64,000 nt of DNA, taken from assembly GCA_020630915.1 (NCBI GenBank), contig JAHDIF010000001.1:292786-356785 (forward strand), written 5' to 3'. Position numbers and translations under genes: made by a program. The notes beneath the pieces are model-generated. The model was given only the letters and a program-made list of their open reading frames with translations. It searched no databases and was not told the origin of the DNA. Positions 16,167 through 27,300 of the stretch are shown one piece after another. Each line of letters starts with the position of its first letter. The first letter of the stretch is position 1. The stretch comes from Dokdonia sp. (GTDB lineage: Bacteria > Bacteroidota > Bacteroidia > Flavobacteriales > Flavobacteriaceae).

Positions 16167-19100
16167 ATGAAGAAAGTACTACTTACCAAAGTGCTACTAC
16201 TTGCAGCTGTTCTTTTTACAGGTGTTTCTTTTGCTCAAACAGTTACAGGTACTGTTTCTGAAGCAAATGGCCCGCTTCCAGGGGCAAGTGTAGTTGTAAA
16301 AGGTACATCAAACGGTGCCTCTACCGATTTTGATGGTAATTACTCATTAAACGACGTGCCTAACGACGCAACGTTAGTTTTTAGCTACGTTGGTTATGCA
16401 ACTCAGGAAGTTGCTGTAAATGGTCAAAGCACCGTTAACGTCACTATGGCATCAGACAATGCACTAGACGAAGTTGTTCTTATAGGATATGGTTCTACAA
16501 CCATAAAGGATGCAACGGGTTCTGTTGCCGCTGTTTCCTCAGAGGATTTTAACAGAGGTGTTATTCAATCTCCAGAGCAATTAATACAAGGTAAGACTGC
16601 CGGTGTTCAGATTTCTGAGGCTTCAGGTCAGCCAGGAGCAGGAATAGCCGTTCGTATTAGAGGTAGTAACTCTATCCGATCTGGAAACGATCCTTTATAT
16701 GTGGTAGATGGTGTTCCATTAGCAGGAGGAGGATCTCCAGGAGTTACCGTAGGAGGTATAGGTTCTGCAAGTGGTGGAAACCCACTTACATTCTTAAACC
16801 CAAATGATATTGAAAGTATTTCTATACTTAAGGATGCCTCTGCAACTGCAATCTATGGATCACGTGGTGCAAACGGTGTAATTATTGTTCAAACTAAAGG
16901 GGGGCGTGGCGCTTCCAAAGGTGTTTGGGAGTTATCTTCTTCTGTGAGTGTTGCAAATCCTGCTAGTAGGTACGACCTATTAGGAAAAGATGATTTTCTT
17001 GAGCAAATTGCTGCTGTAGGGAACAATCCTGCTGCCCTTAATGGTGGCGCTGATACAGATTGGCAAGATTTCTATACTCGTACAGCATATTCAAGAAATA
17101 CTGATTTAAGTTATTCAAAAAGTTACACAGGTGGTAATGTAAGAGCTTCTTTTGCATACGGCAATAATAACGGTATTGTTCAAAATACCGATCTTGAAAG
17201 AATAACAGGAAGAGTAAATGCAACCCACAAGTTCCTTGATGATAAGTTAACCCTTACTGGAACTTTTAGTTTGTCACAAATTAACAAAGAAGATGCCCCT
17301 ATTAATGGAACTGCAGGATCAACTGGAGATTTAATTGGTGCTAGTATTACACAAAACCCTACCAACCCAGCAGATCCAAATGTAACCTTCCCAGGGAATG
17401 TATTGAATCCTGCTAACTTATTGGAGAATTATTTAGGGCGCTCTCAAAGTAATAGATTTCTTGCTAATCTCTCTGCTAGTTATGCATTAACTGATGATTT
17501 AAGTGCAAAAGTAACTGTAGGTTATGATGCTACAGATTCTGAAACTACTTCCGTATTTGGTTCTGGAGTTCTGGCACTTAATGGAACATCTGGCATAGGT
17601 CGTGGTGGATATGCTGCTATTGATCAAGCTAATTCACTTTTGGAAGCAACTGTGAACTATAAAAAAGATTTTGGAAATGTCAATCTCGACATCGTAGCTG
17701 GTTATTCGTATCAAGAATTTGATCGTAATGGTGTATTTGCTAATGCAGCAGGATTTGGTAGTTTGCCTTTGAATGGCATTAGTAATCGCCTTATAGACCA
17801 ATTTGGTATAGTAGATAATGCCATTGATGGCGATTATGCTGTATTTGGATATGGTGAAGATGGATCTTTTTTATCAAGAATTGATAATGCAAATCAAACA
17901 ATAGAAACTGGCTTGACATTACCAACAGGTTTCGAAAGATTATTACCTTCTTTTGTTGCTTCTACATTTGACAATGCAGATGAGCTGCAGTCTTACTTTG
18001 CAAGAGCCAATGTGACTATAAACGACAAATTCTTAATCACAGGAACGGTTCGTCGTGATGGATCAACTACTTTTGGTGAAAACAATAGATATGGTACATT
18101 CCCTTCTGCAGCATTTGCTTGGCAATTGCATAATGAAGATTTTGTAGGTGATAATATCTCTACTCTTAAGCTTAGATTAGGTGCTGGGGTTGTTGGATCA
18201 CAAGAAGGTCTTTCTTATGGACAATTCCTTCCTAGAGAAATTGCTTTCGGAGGAGGTATTGACAATGACTTAAACGTACTAGCAGGAGGAATACCAGGAT
18301 CAGGTTTTGTAGGTGATGCTAACCCTGATCTCAAGTGGGAAGAGACAACAGACTATAACATAGGTTTAGATTTTGGTTTCAATAATGATCGTTTTAATGG
18401 AACTGTAAATGTATATAGAAAAGAAACGCGTGACCTTTTATTGAGAACGCAACTGGCTGCCCCAAGTTCAGGAGGGACTGTTTTTCAAAACTTAACAGAC
18501 GGTGTTATTCTTAACCAAGGTGTTGAATTATCCTTAAACTATGACTTTGTTAACACAGAAGATTGGGGATTCTCGACAAGCTTTAATATTGCCTACAACA
18601 ATAATGAGGTACAAGATGTTATATTTAGCATTCCTACGGGTCCTATCCGAGGAAATGGTTTAACAAATGCTTTTGCACAGCAATTAGCATCGGGTCAACC
18701 TCTTTTCTCTTTCTTTATGGCTGAGTTTACTGGTTTTGATGATAATGGTAATCCAACATATACTGACTTTGACGGAAACGGAGTTGGTGATCCTGATGCA
18801 GATAAGTTCTTTATAGGAGAAGACGCACAACCAGACTTTTTTGGAGGTCTATCTTTAAATGCGCGCTATAAGAATTTTGATTTATCTACCTATTTCAACG
18901 GACAATTTGGATTCTCTGTTTATAACGCCACAGATACTGCATTTTTTACAAAAAGTGCCTTATTGATTGGTAAAAACGTAACACAAACAGTGGCTGCTAG
19001 TGACGAAAATCCTTCCTCTACGGTGGCGGTATCGTCAAGATTTTTGGAAAAAGGTGACTTTGTTAGATTGACGTCGGCATCATTAGGATATAATTGGCCA

Positions 19101-19307
19101 ATGAGTGGAGAAGGTGTATTTGATTCTTTAAGATTAAGTCTTACAGGACAAAACCTATTCTTAATAACAGGTTACAGCGGATTAGATCCAGAATTGTCTG
19201 CCAATACTGGAAGTCTTAACGCTTCTGCCATACCATCAACTGGTATCGATTATGCATCATATCCTAGACCTCGTACATTTACTTTAGGTGTAAATGCTAG
19301 ATTTTAA
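16167..19307 (+). CDS. SusC/RagA-type TonB-linked outer membrane protein
   Basis: 1046 residues. Signal peptide (1-23, cut after VSFA), a carboxypeptidase-regulatory-like domain (VTGTVSEANGPLPGASVVVK, 25-44, to about 95), the DEVVLIGYGS TonB-box-like stretch (104-113), a plug domain with IRGSNSIRSG and DGVPLAGG, and a long C-terminal beta barrel ending in aromatic F. It forms the outer-membrane channel that imports a ligand captured by the SusD lipoprotein. First gene of a tightly packed series with SusD, three FG-GAP lipoproteins and a haloperoxidase-like protein. No glycoside hydrolases follow directly, so the substrate need not be a polysaccharide. Confidence 0.93.
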   Translation: MKKVLLTKVLLLAAVLFTGVSFAQTVTGTVSEANGPLPGASVVVKGTSNGASTDFDGNYSLNDVPNDATLVFSYVGYATQEVAVNGQSTVNVTMASDNALDEVVLIGYGSTTIKDATGSVAAVSSEDFNRGVIQSPEQLIQGKTAGVQISEASGQPGAGIAVRIRGSNSIRSGNDPLYVVDGVPLAGGGSPGVTVGGIGSASGGNPLTFLNPNDIESISILKDASATAIYGSRGANGVIIVQTKGGRGASKGVWELSSSVSVANPASRYDLLGKDDFLEQIAAVGNNPAALNGGADTDWQDFYTRTAYSRNTDLSYSKSYTGGNVRASFAYGNNNGIVQNTDLERITGRVNATHKFLDDKLTLTGTFSLSQINKEDAPINGTAGSTGDLIGASITQNPTNPADPNVTFPGNVLNPANLLENYLGRSQSNRFLANLSASYALTDDLSAKVTVGYDATDSETTSVFGSGVLALNGTSGIGRGGYAAIDQANSLLEATVNYKKDFGNVNLDIVAGYSYQEFDRNGVFANAAGFGSLPLNGISNRLIDQFGIVDNAIDGDYAVFGYGEDGSFLSRIDNANQTIETGLTLPTGFERLLPSFVASTFDNADELQSYFARANVTINDKFLITGTVRRDGSTTFGENNRYGTFPSAAFAWQLHNEDFVGDNISTLKLRLGAGVVGSQEGLSYGQFLPREIAFGGGIDNDLNVLAGGIPGSGFVGDANPDLKWEETTDYNIGLDFGFNNDRFNGTVNVYRKETRDLLLRTQLAAPSSGGTVFQNLTDGVILNQGVELSLNYDFVNTEDWGFSTSFNIAYNNNEVQDVIFSIPTGPIRGNGLTNAFAQQLASGQPLFSFFMAEFTGFDDNGNPTYTDFDGNGVGDPDADKFFIGEDAQPDFFGGLSLNARYKNFDLSTYFNGQFGFSVYNATDTAFFTKSALLIGKNVTQTVAASDENPSSTVAVSSRFLEKGDFVRLTSASLGYNWPMSGEGVFDSLRLSLTGQNLFLITGYSGLDPELSANTGSLNASAIPSTGIDYASYPRPRTFTLGVNARF

Positions 19308-19326
19308 AATAAAAAAGAAAATAGAT

Positions 19327-20958
19327 ATGAAACAAAAAAGTAATTTAATGAACATAGTGCGCTACTGTATGGTAGGTGCCTTGAGTGTAAGTACCATATT
19401 ATCGTGTACTGACTTAGAAATTGAACCGACAGATTCTTTATTTCCAGATGCAAACACTGTTGGATTTCAGGGAATTTCTGACCCAGCCTCATTTATTGAT
19501 GGACTCTACGGTTCTCTTAATGGATATTTAGGTGATCAAGCAAACACCTATGCCTTAAGTGAAGTGACTACAGACGCCGCTTTGATACCTACAAGGGGAG
19601 CTGACTGGGGAGATAACGGTTTATGGAGACAATTACACCAACACGAATGGACGCCTAGTCATGCCTTTGTTGAAACAGTATGGCAACAATGGAACACATT
19701 GCACTTTGGAGCTGCTCAGGTACTTTCTGACTTAACTGGTGCTGGAGCACAAGAACAAGCAGATGCCTACTTTTTAAGAGCAATGGGTATGTGGTATATA
19801 CTTGATAACTATGGTCAAGTACCCGTTAGAGATCCTGCTGGAAGTGTATTCGAAAATCCTGAAGTACTAAGTGGAGCAGCAGCAGTTGCACAAATTGTAA
19901 GTGATCTTAACGCAGCGATTAGTGGACTACCCGAAATTGGAGCGCAGTCAGGAGGAAATGTGCGTCCAGGTAAATCTGCAGCTCGTTACTTACTAGCTAA
20001 AGTATTGCTTAACAAACACGTTTATGAAGGAACATCTCCAGACTCTGGAGATATGAATCAGGTTATCTCATTAGTAGATGAAATTAAAACTAGCGGAGGA
20101 TATGATCTGCAAGCTGGTTACTTCGATCTTTTTAGAGATACGGCAGATAATGAAACAATATGGTATATTCCAACTGCAGTTGGGAATAGAATATGGAACG
20201 GATTACACTATAACTCAGCTCCAGAAATTGCTGGTGGTGGATGGAATGGTTTCTCTACATTATCTGAATATTATGACCTTTTTGAAGGTGATGCAAATAT
20301 TAATGAAGTAGGTTCAGGCCAAGAAGAAAGAAGAGGATTCGTACCAACTGCTGGTGAGCCATTTACGGGTGAAGCTGGAACAGAAGAGTCTGGAAACTTC
20401 CCAGGTTTTGTAAAAGGATCTAACATTGGTTTTGGTTTCTTAGTAGGTCAACAATATGAAATTGATGGAACACCCCTTAACGATCGTGGAGGTAACCCAT
20501 TAACTTTTAAAAGAGACTTCTTAGATGGAGATGGAAATGTTTCCTTAATTAATAACGATGAGACTACCGGTATTCGTGTCATGAAGTACAACCCTCGTTA
20601 TGGTGGATTTACTGGACACTTAGTGTATTTCAGATATTCTGATGCTCACCTAATGAAAGCAGAAGCGCAATTGCGTGGAGGTGCTGGTGACGCTACCGCC
20701 ACCGTCAATGAATTAAGACTTATTAGAGGTGCGGCTCCACTAGGAGGTGTAACAGAGCAAGACATTCTTGATGAAAGAGGTCGTGAATTATACACAGAAT
20801 TCTGGAGACGTAACGATATGATACGTTTTGGTCAATTTACTAGAGGATGGGAGTTAAAAGCTGACAACCAAATTGGTAATACTGACAGAAATTTATATCC
20901 TATCCCTGCAAGTCAGATAATCTTAAATCCGAATTTAACGCAAAATCCGGGTTATTAA
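19327..20958 (+). CDS. SusD/RagB-family lipoprotein
   Basis: 543 residues from the chosen Met at 19327, 19 bp after susC; an earlier in-frame Met lies inside the end of susC and gives an unlikely N-terminus. Lipobox ending in STILSC (Cys27) makes it a surface lipoprotein. The body shows SusD traits: TPR-like helices, AEAQLRGGAG and ELRLIRGAAPL near 450-475, and DERGRELYTEFWRRNDMIRF near the C-terminus, with NPNLTQNPGY as the last residues. It binds substrate above the SusC channel. Confidence 0.92.
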   Translation: MKQKSNLMNIVRYCMVGALSVSTILSCTDLEIEPTDSLFPDANTVGFQGISDPASFIDGLYGSLNGYLGDQANTYALSEVTTDAALIPTRGADWGDNGLWRQLHQHEWTPSHAFVETVWQQWNTLHFGAAQVLSDLTGAGAQEQADAYFLRAMGMWYILDNYGQVPVRDPAGSVFENPEVLSGAAAVAQIVSDLNAAISGLPEIGAQSGGNVRPGKSAARYLLAKVLLNKHVYEGTSPDSGDMNQVISLVDEIKTSGGYDLQAGYFDLFRDTADNETIWYIPTAVGNRIWNGLHYNSAPEIAGGGWNGFSTLSEYYDLFEGDANINEVGSGQEERRGFVPTAGEPFTGEAGTEESGNFPGFVKGSNIGFGFLVGQQYEIDGTPLNDRGGNPLTFKRDFLDGDGNVSLINNDETTGIRVMKYNPRYGGFTGHLVYFRYSDAHLMKAEAQLRGGAGDATATVNELRLIRGAAPLGGVTEQDILDERGRELYTEFWRRNDMIRFGQFTRGWELKADNQIGNTDRNLYPIPASQIILNPNLTQNPGY

Positions 20959-20980
20959 ATTCAATTTTTGAATTAAGCTT

Positions 20981-21012
20981 AAAAGAGGGTTAGTTATTTC
21001 TAACCCTCTTTT
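20981..21012 (+). terminator. Hairpin terminator after susD
   Basis: A perfect 12-bp stem AAAGAGGGTTAG/CTAACCCTCTTT with a 6-nt loop, followed by TTT. It lies between susD and the first FG-GAP gene, 27 bp before that GUG start, so it likely reduces rather than abolishes read-through. Confidence 0.8.
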
Positions 21013-21038
21013 TATATATAAATCCATTTTAACTACTC

Positions 21039-24000
21039 GTGAAAAGTATAAGCAAGATATTGTTACTTTTAATTCTCTGCTGTTCTTGCAAGCAGAGCAA
21101 CACAAAACACACAGCACGCTTTTTAGAACAAAATCTGCCCTTTGAGAATACCTTAAAAAACGCTACTCATCTTAATATTCTCAACTACCTATACTACTAT
21201 AATGGCGGCGGCACGGCATTAGGAGATTTTAATAATGATGGCTTACTGGACATCTACCTTACGGGTAATCAAACAGAAGACAAACTTCTCATTAACAAAG
21301 GAAAATTAAATTTCACTTCCATCCCATTGCCCAATAATTCTTCTGAGTTTTTCTCTACAGGTGTCACTACCGTAGATATAAATAATGATGGACTACTAGA
21401 TATTTATGTCTGCCAAGTAAGCAACCTTCTAGAATTAAAAGGCTCCAATAGGCTCTACATTAATCAGGGTAGTACTAACGGACTCACCACCTTTATTGAA
21501 GATGCAGAAAAGTATGGACTAAATCTATCCGGGCTATTTACTCAGGCATCATTTTTTGATTATGATCTAGACGGTGATTTAGACATTTTTTTGCTCAAAC
21601 ACTCCGTTCACCCTAATAGTAATTACAATAAAGGAACTATTCGATATAAAACAGATAGTACCCAAGGTGATCTTTTATTAAAAAACGTAAATGGATATTA
21701 TATAGACAATAGTGGCAAATCAGGGATACTTCAAACCAAGATTTCCTACGGACTGGGTCTCTCTACGTCAGACATAAATAATGATGGCTATCCTGACATC
21801 TATGTTGGAAATGATTTTTTCGAAAATGATTACCTGTACATAAATCAAAAAGATGGCACTTTCAAGGAGTTTAACACTACGCTCAATAAACTTGGGCACA
21901 CCACCCATTTTTCTATGGGTAACGATATTACAGATCTCAATAATGATGGACTCCCAGATATACTATCTGTAGATATGCTCCCAGAAAAAATAGAAACTCT
22001 AAAAGCGGCAGGAACAGAATATGGTTATCCTATATATCAAAATCAACTTAGAAATGGCTACCAACCTCAGTATATGCAAAACACCTTGCACCTTAATAGA
22101 GGTGATTGTACCTTTAGTGAGATTGCTTTCCAGAGCGGTATAGCGGCTACTGAGTGGTCTTGGTCTCCCCTAGCAGCAGATTTTGATGCAGACGGATATA
22201 AAGATATTTTTATCTCAAATGGTATCGCTGGAGCTACTAATGATATGGATTTTATAAATTTTATTTCAGATGAAGCAATCCAAAAACGATTGGGCTCAGG
22301 AATGAATGAAGAAGACCTCCAACTCATAAAAAAATTACCTTCCAAAAAAACCCCGAATTATTTTTATAAGAATAATGGAACTATACAATTTAAGGACGTT
22401 ACTCAAGAATGGTTCAAAAAAATACCCTCATTGAGTAATGGTGCTTCTTATGGAGATCTGGACAATGACGGTGATTTAGATCTAGTAATTAATAATGTGA
22501 ATGCTCCCGCACAACTCTTACAAAACAAAACTAGAGAAAAAGATACTACCTCTTACCTAAAAATTCGTTTCAAAGGAGACGCTACAAATACTCAAGGTAT
22601 AGGAGCTAAGCTCATACTACATAGCAAGGGGACCATTCAATATTTTGAGAATAGTCCCACCAGGGGTTTTATGTCGTCAGTACCGCCTGAAATAGTAGCA
22701 GGCTTAGGCACATCCACTAATGTTGACTCTTTGACAGTGGTATGGCAAGATGGTTCCTTCCAAACTCTATACGATATTGCCTCCAATCAAGTTCTTACTT
22801 TATATAGAAAAGATGCGGGGTCAAACTACTACGACATTCCGAAGCTGCCTAAGCGAGCATATATAAAGAACTCAGATATAGTACTCCCCTACACCCATCG
22901 AGATGCTACTTCATTAGACTTTAATAGAGATCCATTAATTCCGTATGCTTCTTCAAATCAAGGGCCCAAAATTACTGTAGGTGATTTAAACCAAGACGGC
23001 TTAGACGATCTAGTACTCTTAGGAGCAAAATCACAAGCAACGCAAATTTCTTATCAACAGGAAAATGGTTCGTTTCTACTCGCGCCTTTACATAAAGACC
23101 AAAAGCACCACATTAACGAAGATGTCTATTCCATAATTTTTGATGCCAATTCTGACAACAAAAATGACTTACTCATTCTAAGTGGAGGTAATGAATTTAC
23201 AAAAGGCAAACCTCTAGAGCCCAGATTGTATATACAAGAACCTGAAGGATTACGCTTTCGCGAAAGCGCATTCTCAAATATTTTCATCAACGCATCAACA
23301 GCTAGTGCGGTTGATATAGATAATGACGGCGATCTAGATCTAAGTATTTCTGCAGATATAGTTCCTAGAGAGTTTGGACTTACACCTTCGCAATATCTCT
23401 TTATAAACGATGGAACAGGCAACTTTACAGACGTATCATCTACCTATGGCAAAGCCCTGCAAAACGTGGGCAATGTGCACGACGTACAATGGCGCGATAT
23501 GGACGGGAACGGTTATCCAGATGCTGTTCTTGCAGGACACTGGATGCCTATCACCATACTCCTAAATAATGGTACTAGGCTAAAACGTTTAAAAACAAAT
23601 ATTGAGAGCCTTAGTGGCTGGTGGAATAGTCTAGAAGTAGCGGATTTTGATAAAGATGGTGATCTGGACATTATCGCAGGAAATTGGGGAAGCAACACGA
23701 GGCTTAAGGCAACAAAACAACAACCAATAACGCTATATCGTAGTGATTTTGACGATAACGGCCGTGTAGATCCTTTAGTTACATACTACTATCAAAATCA
23801 AGAAACGACCATCGCTACCAAGGACGAGCTTGTAAAACAACTACCTTTTATTAATAAAAAGTTTTTGTCTTATAATTCTTTCGCAAAAGCTACAGTAGAC
23901 GAGCTACTCCCTAAACAGAAACTTAAAGACGCTTATAAAAAAGAAGTTACAGAGCTACGTTCTCTATATTTTGAAAATCAAGGAAACGGCAATTTTAAAC

Positions 24001-24320
24001 CTATGTCACTTCCATTTTTAGCTCAAATTTCTAGTGTTTTTGACATAATTATTGACGATTTTGATAACGACAGCTATCCAGATGCACTCCTTGTGGGCAA
24101 CAACTACGAAATAAGCACACAATTAGGTAGGCTAGATGCTTCAAAAGGTCTTTTAATGCTTAATGATACCAAAGGTTTCTTTACAGAAATACATCAACAA
24201 AATTTTAACATTTCAGGACCTGCGAGAAGCGTCTCAAAACTTGAAATAAAAGGGAAAACGCATTACATTGTAGGGCTTAATAGTACGAGTCCTTTACTAC
24301 TTCAAAAAGTTGAAGATTAA
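21039..24320 (+). CDS. FG-GAP/VCBS lipoprotein with ASPIC_UnbV domain, paralog 1
   Basis: 1093 residues from a GUG start. Lipobox with Cys17 (LCCSC). Residues about 55-480 hold repeated Ca-binding loops D-x-N/D-x-D-G-x-x-D (DFNNDGLLDIYL, DYDLDGDLDIFL), expected to form a beta propeller. An ASPIC_UnbV domain follows (about 505-595, with GIGAKLILHSKG and SPTRGFMSS), and a second propeller (about 640-990). Surface-exposed or periplasmic; function unknown, probably ligand binding for the SusC/SusD pair. Collinear with the next two genes. Its palindrome copy (RFRES, about residue 742) is at a different place than in its paralogs. Confidence 0.87.
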   Translation: MKSISKILLLLILCCSCKQSNTKHTARFLEQNLPFENTLKNATHLNILNYLYYYNGGGTALGDFNNDGLLDIYLTGNQTEDKLLINKGKLNFTSIPLPNNSSEFFSTGVTTVDINNDGLLDIYVCQVSNLLELKGSNRLYINQGSTNGLTTFIEDAEKYGLNLSGLFTQASFFDYDLDGDLDIFLLKHSVHPNSNYNKGTIRYKTDSTQGDLLLKNVNGYYIDNSGKSGILQTKISYGLGLSTSDINNDGYPDIYVGNDFFENDYLYINQKDGTFKEFNTTLNKLGHTTHFSMGNDITDLNNDGLPDILSVDMLPEKIETLKAAGTEYGYPIYQNQLRNGYQPQYMQNTLHLNRGDCTFSEIAFQSGIAATEWSWSPLAADFDADGYKDIFISNGIAGATNDMDFINFISDEAIQKRLGSGMNEEDLQLIKKLPSKKTPNYFYKNNGTIQFKDVTQEWFKKIPSLSNGASYGDLDNDGDLDLVINNVNAPAQLLQNKTREKDTTSYLKIRFKGDATNTQGIGAKLILHSKGTIQYFENSPTRGFMSSVPPEIVAGLGTSTNVDSLTVVWQDGSFQTLYDIASNQVLTLYRKDAGSNYYDIPKLPKRAYIKNSDIVLPYTHRDATSLDFNRDPLIPYASSNQGPKITVGDLNQDGLDDLVLLGAKSQATQISYQQENGSFLLAPLHKDQKHHINEDVYSIIFDANSDNKNDLLILSGGNEFTKGKPLEPRLYIQEPEGLRFRESAFSNIFINASTASAVDIDNDGDLDLSISADIVPREFGLTPSQYLFINDGTGNFTDVSSTYGKALQNVGNVHDVQWRDMDGNGYPDAVLAGHWMPITILLNNGTRLKRLKTNIESLSGWWNSLEVADFDKDGDLDIIAGNWGSNTRLKATKQQPITLYRSDFDDNGRVDPLVTYYYQNQETTIATKDELVKQLPFINKKFLSYNSFAKATVDELLPKQKLKDAYKKEVTELRSLYFENQGNGNFKPMSLPFLAQISSVFDIIIDDFDNDSYPDALLVGNNYEISTQLGRLDASKGLLMLNDTKGFFTEIHQQNFNISGPARSVSKLEIKGKTHYIVGLNSTSPLLLQKVED
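23254..23267. repeat. GCTTTCGCGAAAGC palindrome, copy 6
   Basis: Perfect copy in FG-GAP paralog 1, read as RFRES in the second propeller. Confidence 0.97.
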
Positions 24321-24323
24321 CTT

Positions 24324-27300
24324 ATGAAAATCACAAAAAAATTCACATTTCTTGCTTGTATCATCATTACATTCTTTTCGAGTTGCAAGACCGACACTAA
24401 AAGTAAAGATCATACAGATTCTAACAACTCTACATCACTTTTTACGAGAATCGATAAAGAAGATTCCGGTTTTGACTTTACTAATAATATAGAAAACAGT
24501 TCAGACTTTAATATATTTCAATATCGCAACTTTTATAATGGTGGTGGTGTAGCTATAGGTGATATCAATAACGATGGCTTATCTGATATCTACATGACCG
24601 CAAATATGGGAGAAAACAAACTCTTTTTAAACAAAGGAGATTTTAAGTTTGAAGACATTACAACAACCGCAAATGTAGGAGGCAATAAACCTTGGTCTAC
24701 AGGAGTAGTAATGGTAGATATAAATGCAGATGGCCTTTTGGACATATATGTAAGTAATGCTGGAAACTTAGAAGGCAATAACCACGATAATGACCTTTAC
24801 ATCAATAATGGAGATACTACTTTTACAGAAAAAGCAGCCCAGTACAATCTAGCGAAAACGGGTTTTTCTACACACGCTACTTTTTTTGATTATGATAAAG
24901 ATGGAGATCTTGACGCCTATATTCTTAATAATAGCAATATTCCGGTAAGTAGTTTAGGAAATGAAGGTCAACGAGATGTTCGTGCACAGGACTGGGAAAA
25001 AGTAGATGCAGAGTTTAGAGGTGTAGGAGACTTGCTAATGCGCAATGACGGAGACACCTTTACAGATGTGAGTGAAGAGGCAGGTATTTATGGATCGCTC
25101 ATAGGTTTTGGTCTGGGTGTTATGGTTACGGATATCAATCAAGACTCGTGGCCAGACATTTATGTTTCCAATGATTTTTTTGAAAGAGATTACTTTTATA
25201 TTAATCAAAAGGATGGCAGCTTTCGCGAAAGCATAAAAGAATACACCTCTCACCTATCTCTATCTGCTATGGGTGTGGACATTTCTGATATAAATAACGA
25301 CGGGCTTCAGGATATTTTTATTACAGATATGCTTCCAGAAGAAGAAGAACGTGTAAAGTCTGTTATGGAGTTTGATGGATACAATGTGTATAAACGCAAG
25401 CAACGAAATGATTTCTACCAGCAATTTATCCAGAACACACTTCAAATAAATAATGGGAACGGGACTTTTTCTGAAGTGGCATATAACGCCGGTGTGGAAG
25501 CAACAGATTGGAGCTGGACAGGACTTATCTTCGATATGGATAACGACGGTTACCGCGATATTTACGTAACAAACGGTATTAACCACGACCTTACAGACTT
25601 AGATTTTGTAGACTTTTTTGCTAATGAAATAATGGTAAGTGTACGCACTGGTAAGAAACAAGCCATAGACACTATTATTAATAAAATGCCTATCAAGCCT
25701 TTACCTAACTATGCCTTTCGTAATAATGGTGATATTACTTTTGACAATAAAGCATCAGAGTGGGGTCTAGCACTTGAGAGCATGTCCAACGGAGCTGCTT
25801 ATGGCGACCTAGACAATGACGGAGACCTCGATCTTGTGGTGAATAATGTGAATATGGATGCCTTTTTATATCGCAATAACACCCAAGAAACCACGTCAAA
25901 CCATTTTGTAAAGCTGGACTTTAAAGGTCCTGCAAAAAATCCTTTTGGAATTGGTGCGTCAGCCAGAGTATATGCAAATGAACAAGTGCTTTTTTACGAG
26001 CATATTCCATCTAGAGGCTTCCAAAGTTCTATGCAATATGGGCTCACGATAGGTTTAGGTACAACAGAAAAAATAGATTCCATAAGAGTGATCTGGCCTG
26101 ATAATAAATCAGAACTTCTTGTAAACCTAGCATTAGATAGCACTATTAAGCTAGATTATACAACTGCCCAAGAGACATATACTCCTCATAAAATCCTTAG
26201 CCCTACACCCTTACTCAAAGAAGTTCCTAATAGATTAATGAGTCATAAGGAAAATGAATATAGTGACTTTGACTATGAAGGGCTTATAGCAAAACAGCTG
26301 TCGCAAGAGGGTCCATCTCTTGCAGTGGCAGATGTAGATGGCGACGGCTCAGAAGATATATTTATAGGCGGTGCAAAAGATCAAGAAGGTATTGTTTATT
26401 TACATTCTCAAGGAGGAAAACTATCTCCTAAAAAACAATTAAGCTTACAATCTGATGCAAATTACGAAGATACAGCGGCAGCTTTCTTTGATGCAGATGG
26501 TGATGGTAATCAAGATTTACTCGTAGCTTCTGGTGGCAATGAGTTATCTCAAAAGTCTGATTATAACCCGAGATTATATCTTAATGATGGTAAAGGTAAT
26601 TTTTCAAAGGCATCTTCTTCTCTGCCCTCGGCATTTCAAAACATGTCTGTCGTAGCGCCCTACGACTTTGATGAGGATGGAGACATAGATGTATTTATAG
26701 GCTCCAGATCTGTGGTGGGTGTTTATGGTATTGACCCAGAACATCTTTTCTTAGAAAACCAAGGGGATGGCACCTTTACAAACGCTACAGAAAAACTAGC
26801 CTATGCTACTAAAGATGCGGGGATGATTACTGATGCTACCTGGGCAGATATAGATGGTGATGGTAAAAAAGACCTTATAACTACCTCAGAATGGGGCACT
26901 GTAAACATTTACCGAAATAACGGTAGACGTCTATCACCTCTCAAATCCAATTTAGACCAAAAAAAAGGCTGGTGGAACACACTAGAAACAGCAGATCTTG
27001 ATGCAGATGGTGACCTAGACCTTATCCTTGGTAATGAGGGAACAAACATTCACTATGCACCAGAAGAAGGGGCCCCTATGAAAATGTACATTAATGATTT
27101 TGATAATAATGGTACTATTGAGCAAATTACTACAATTCATAAAAACGGCAAAGACTACCCTATACATCAGAAAAAGGAAATTACAAGTCAGTTAGTCTCT
27201 CTTAAAAAACAAAATCTTAAAGCCTCTGACTATGCCAGCAGAAGCATAGATGAACTTTTTCCTCAAGCTATGGTTACAAGTGCTATCGTAAAAGAAGTAA

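Noticed and set aside
25035-25586. Long - strand frames across the FG-GAP genes
   Set aside because: These are antisense shadows of Asp/Gly-rich coding sequence; products have no coherent domains.
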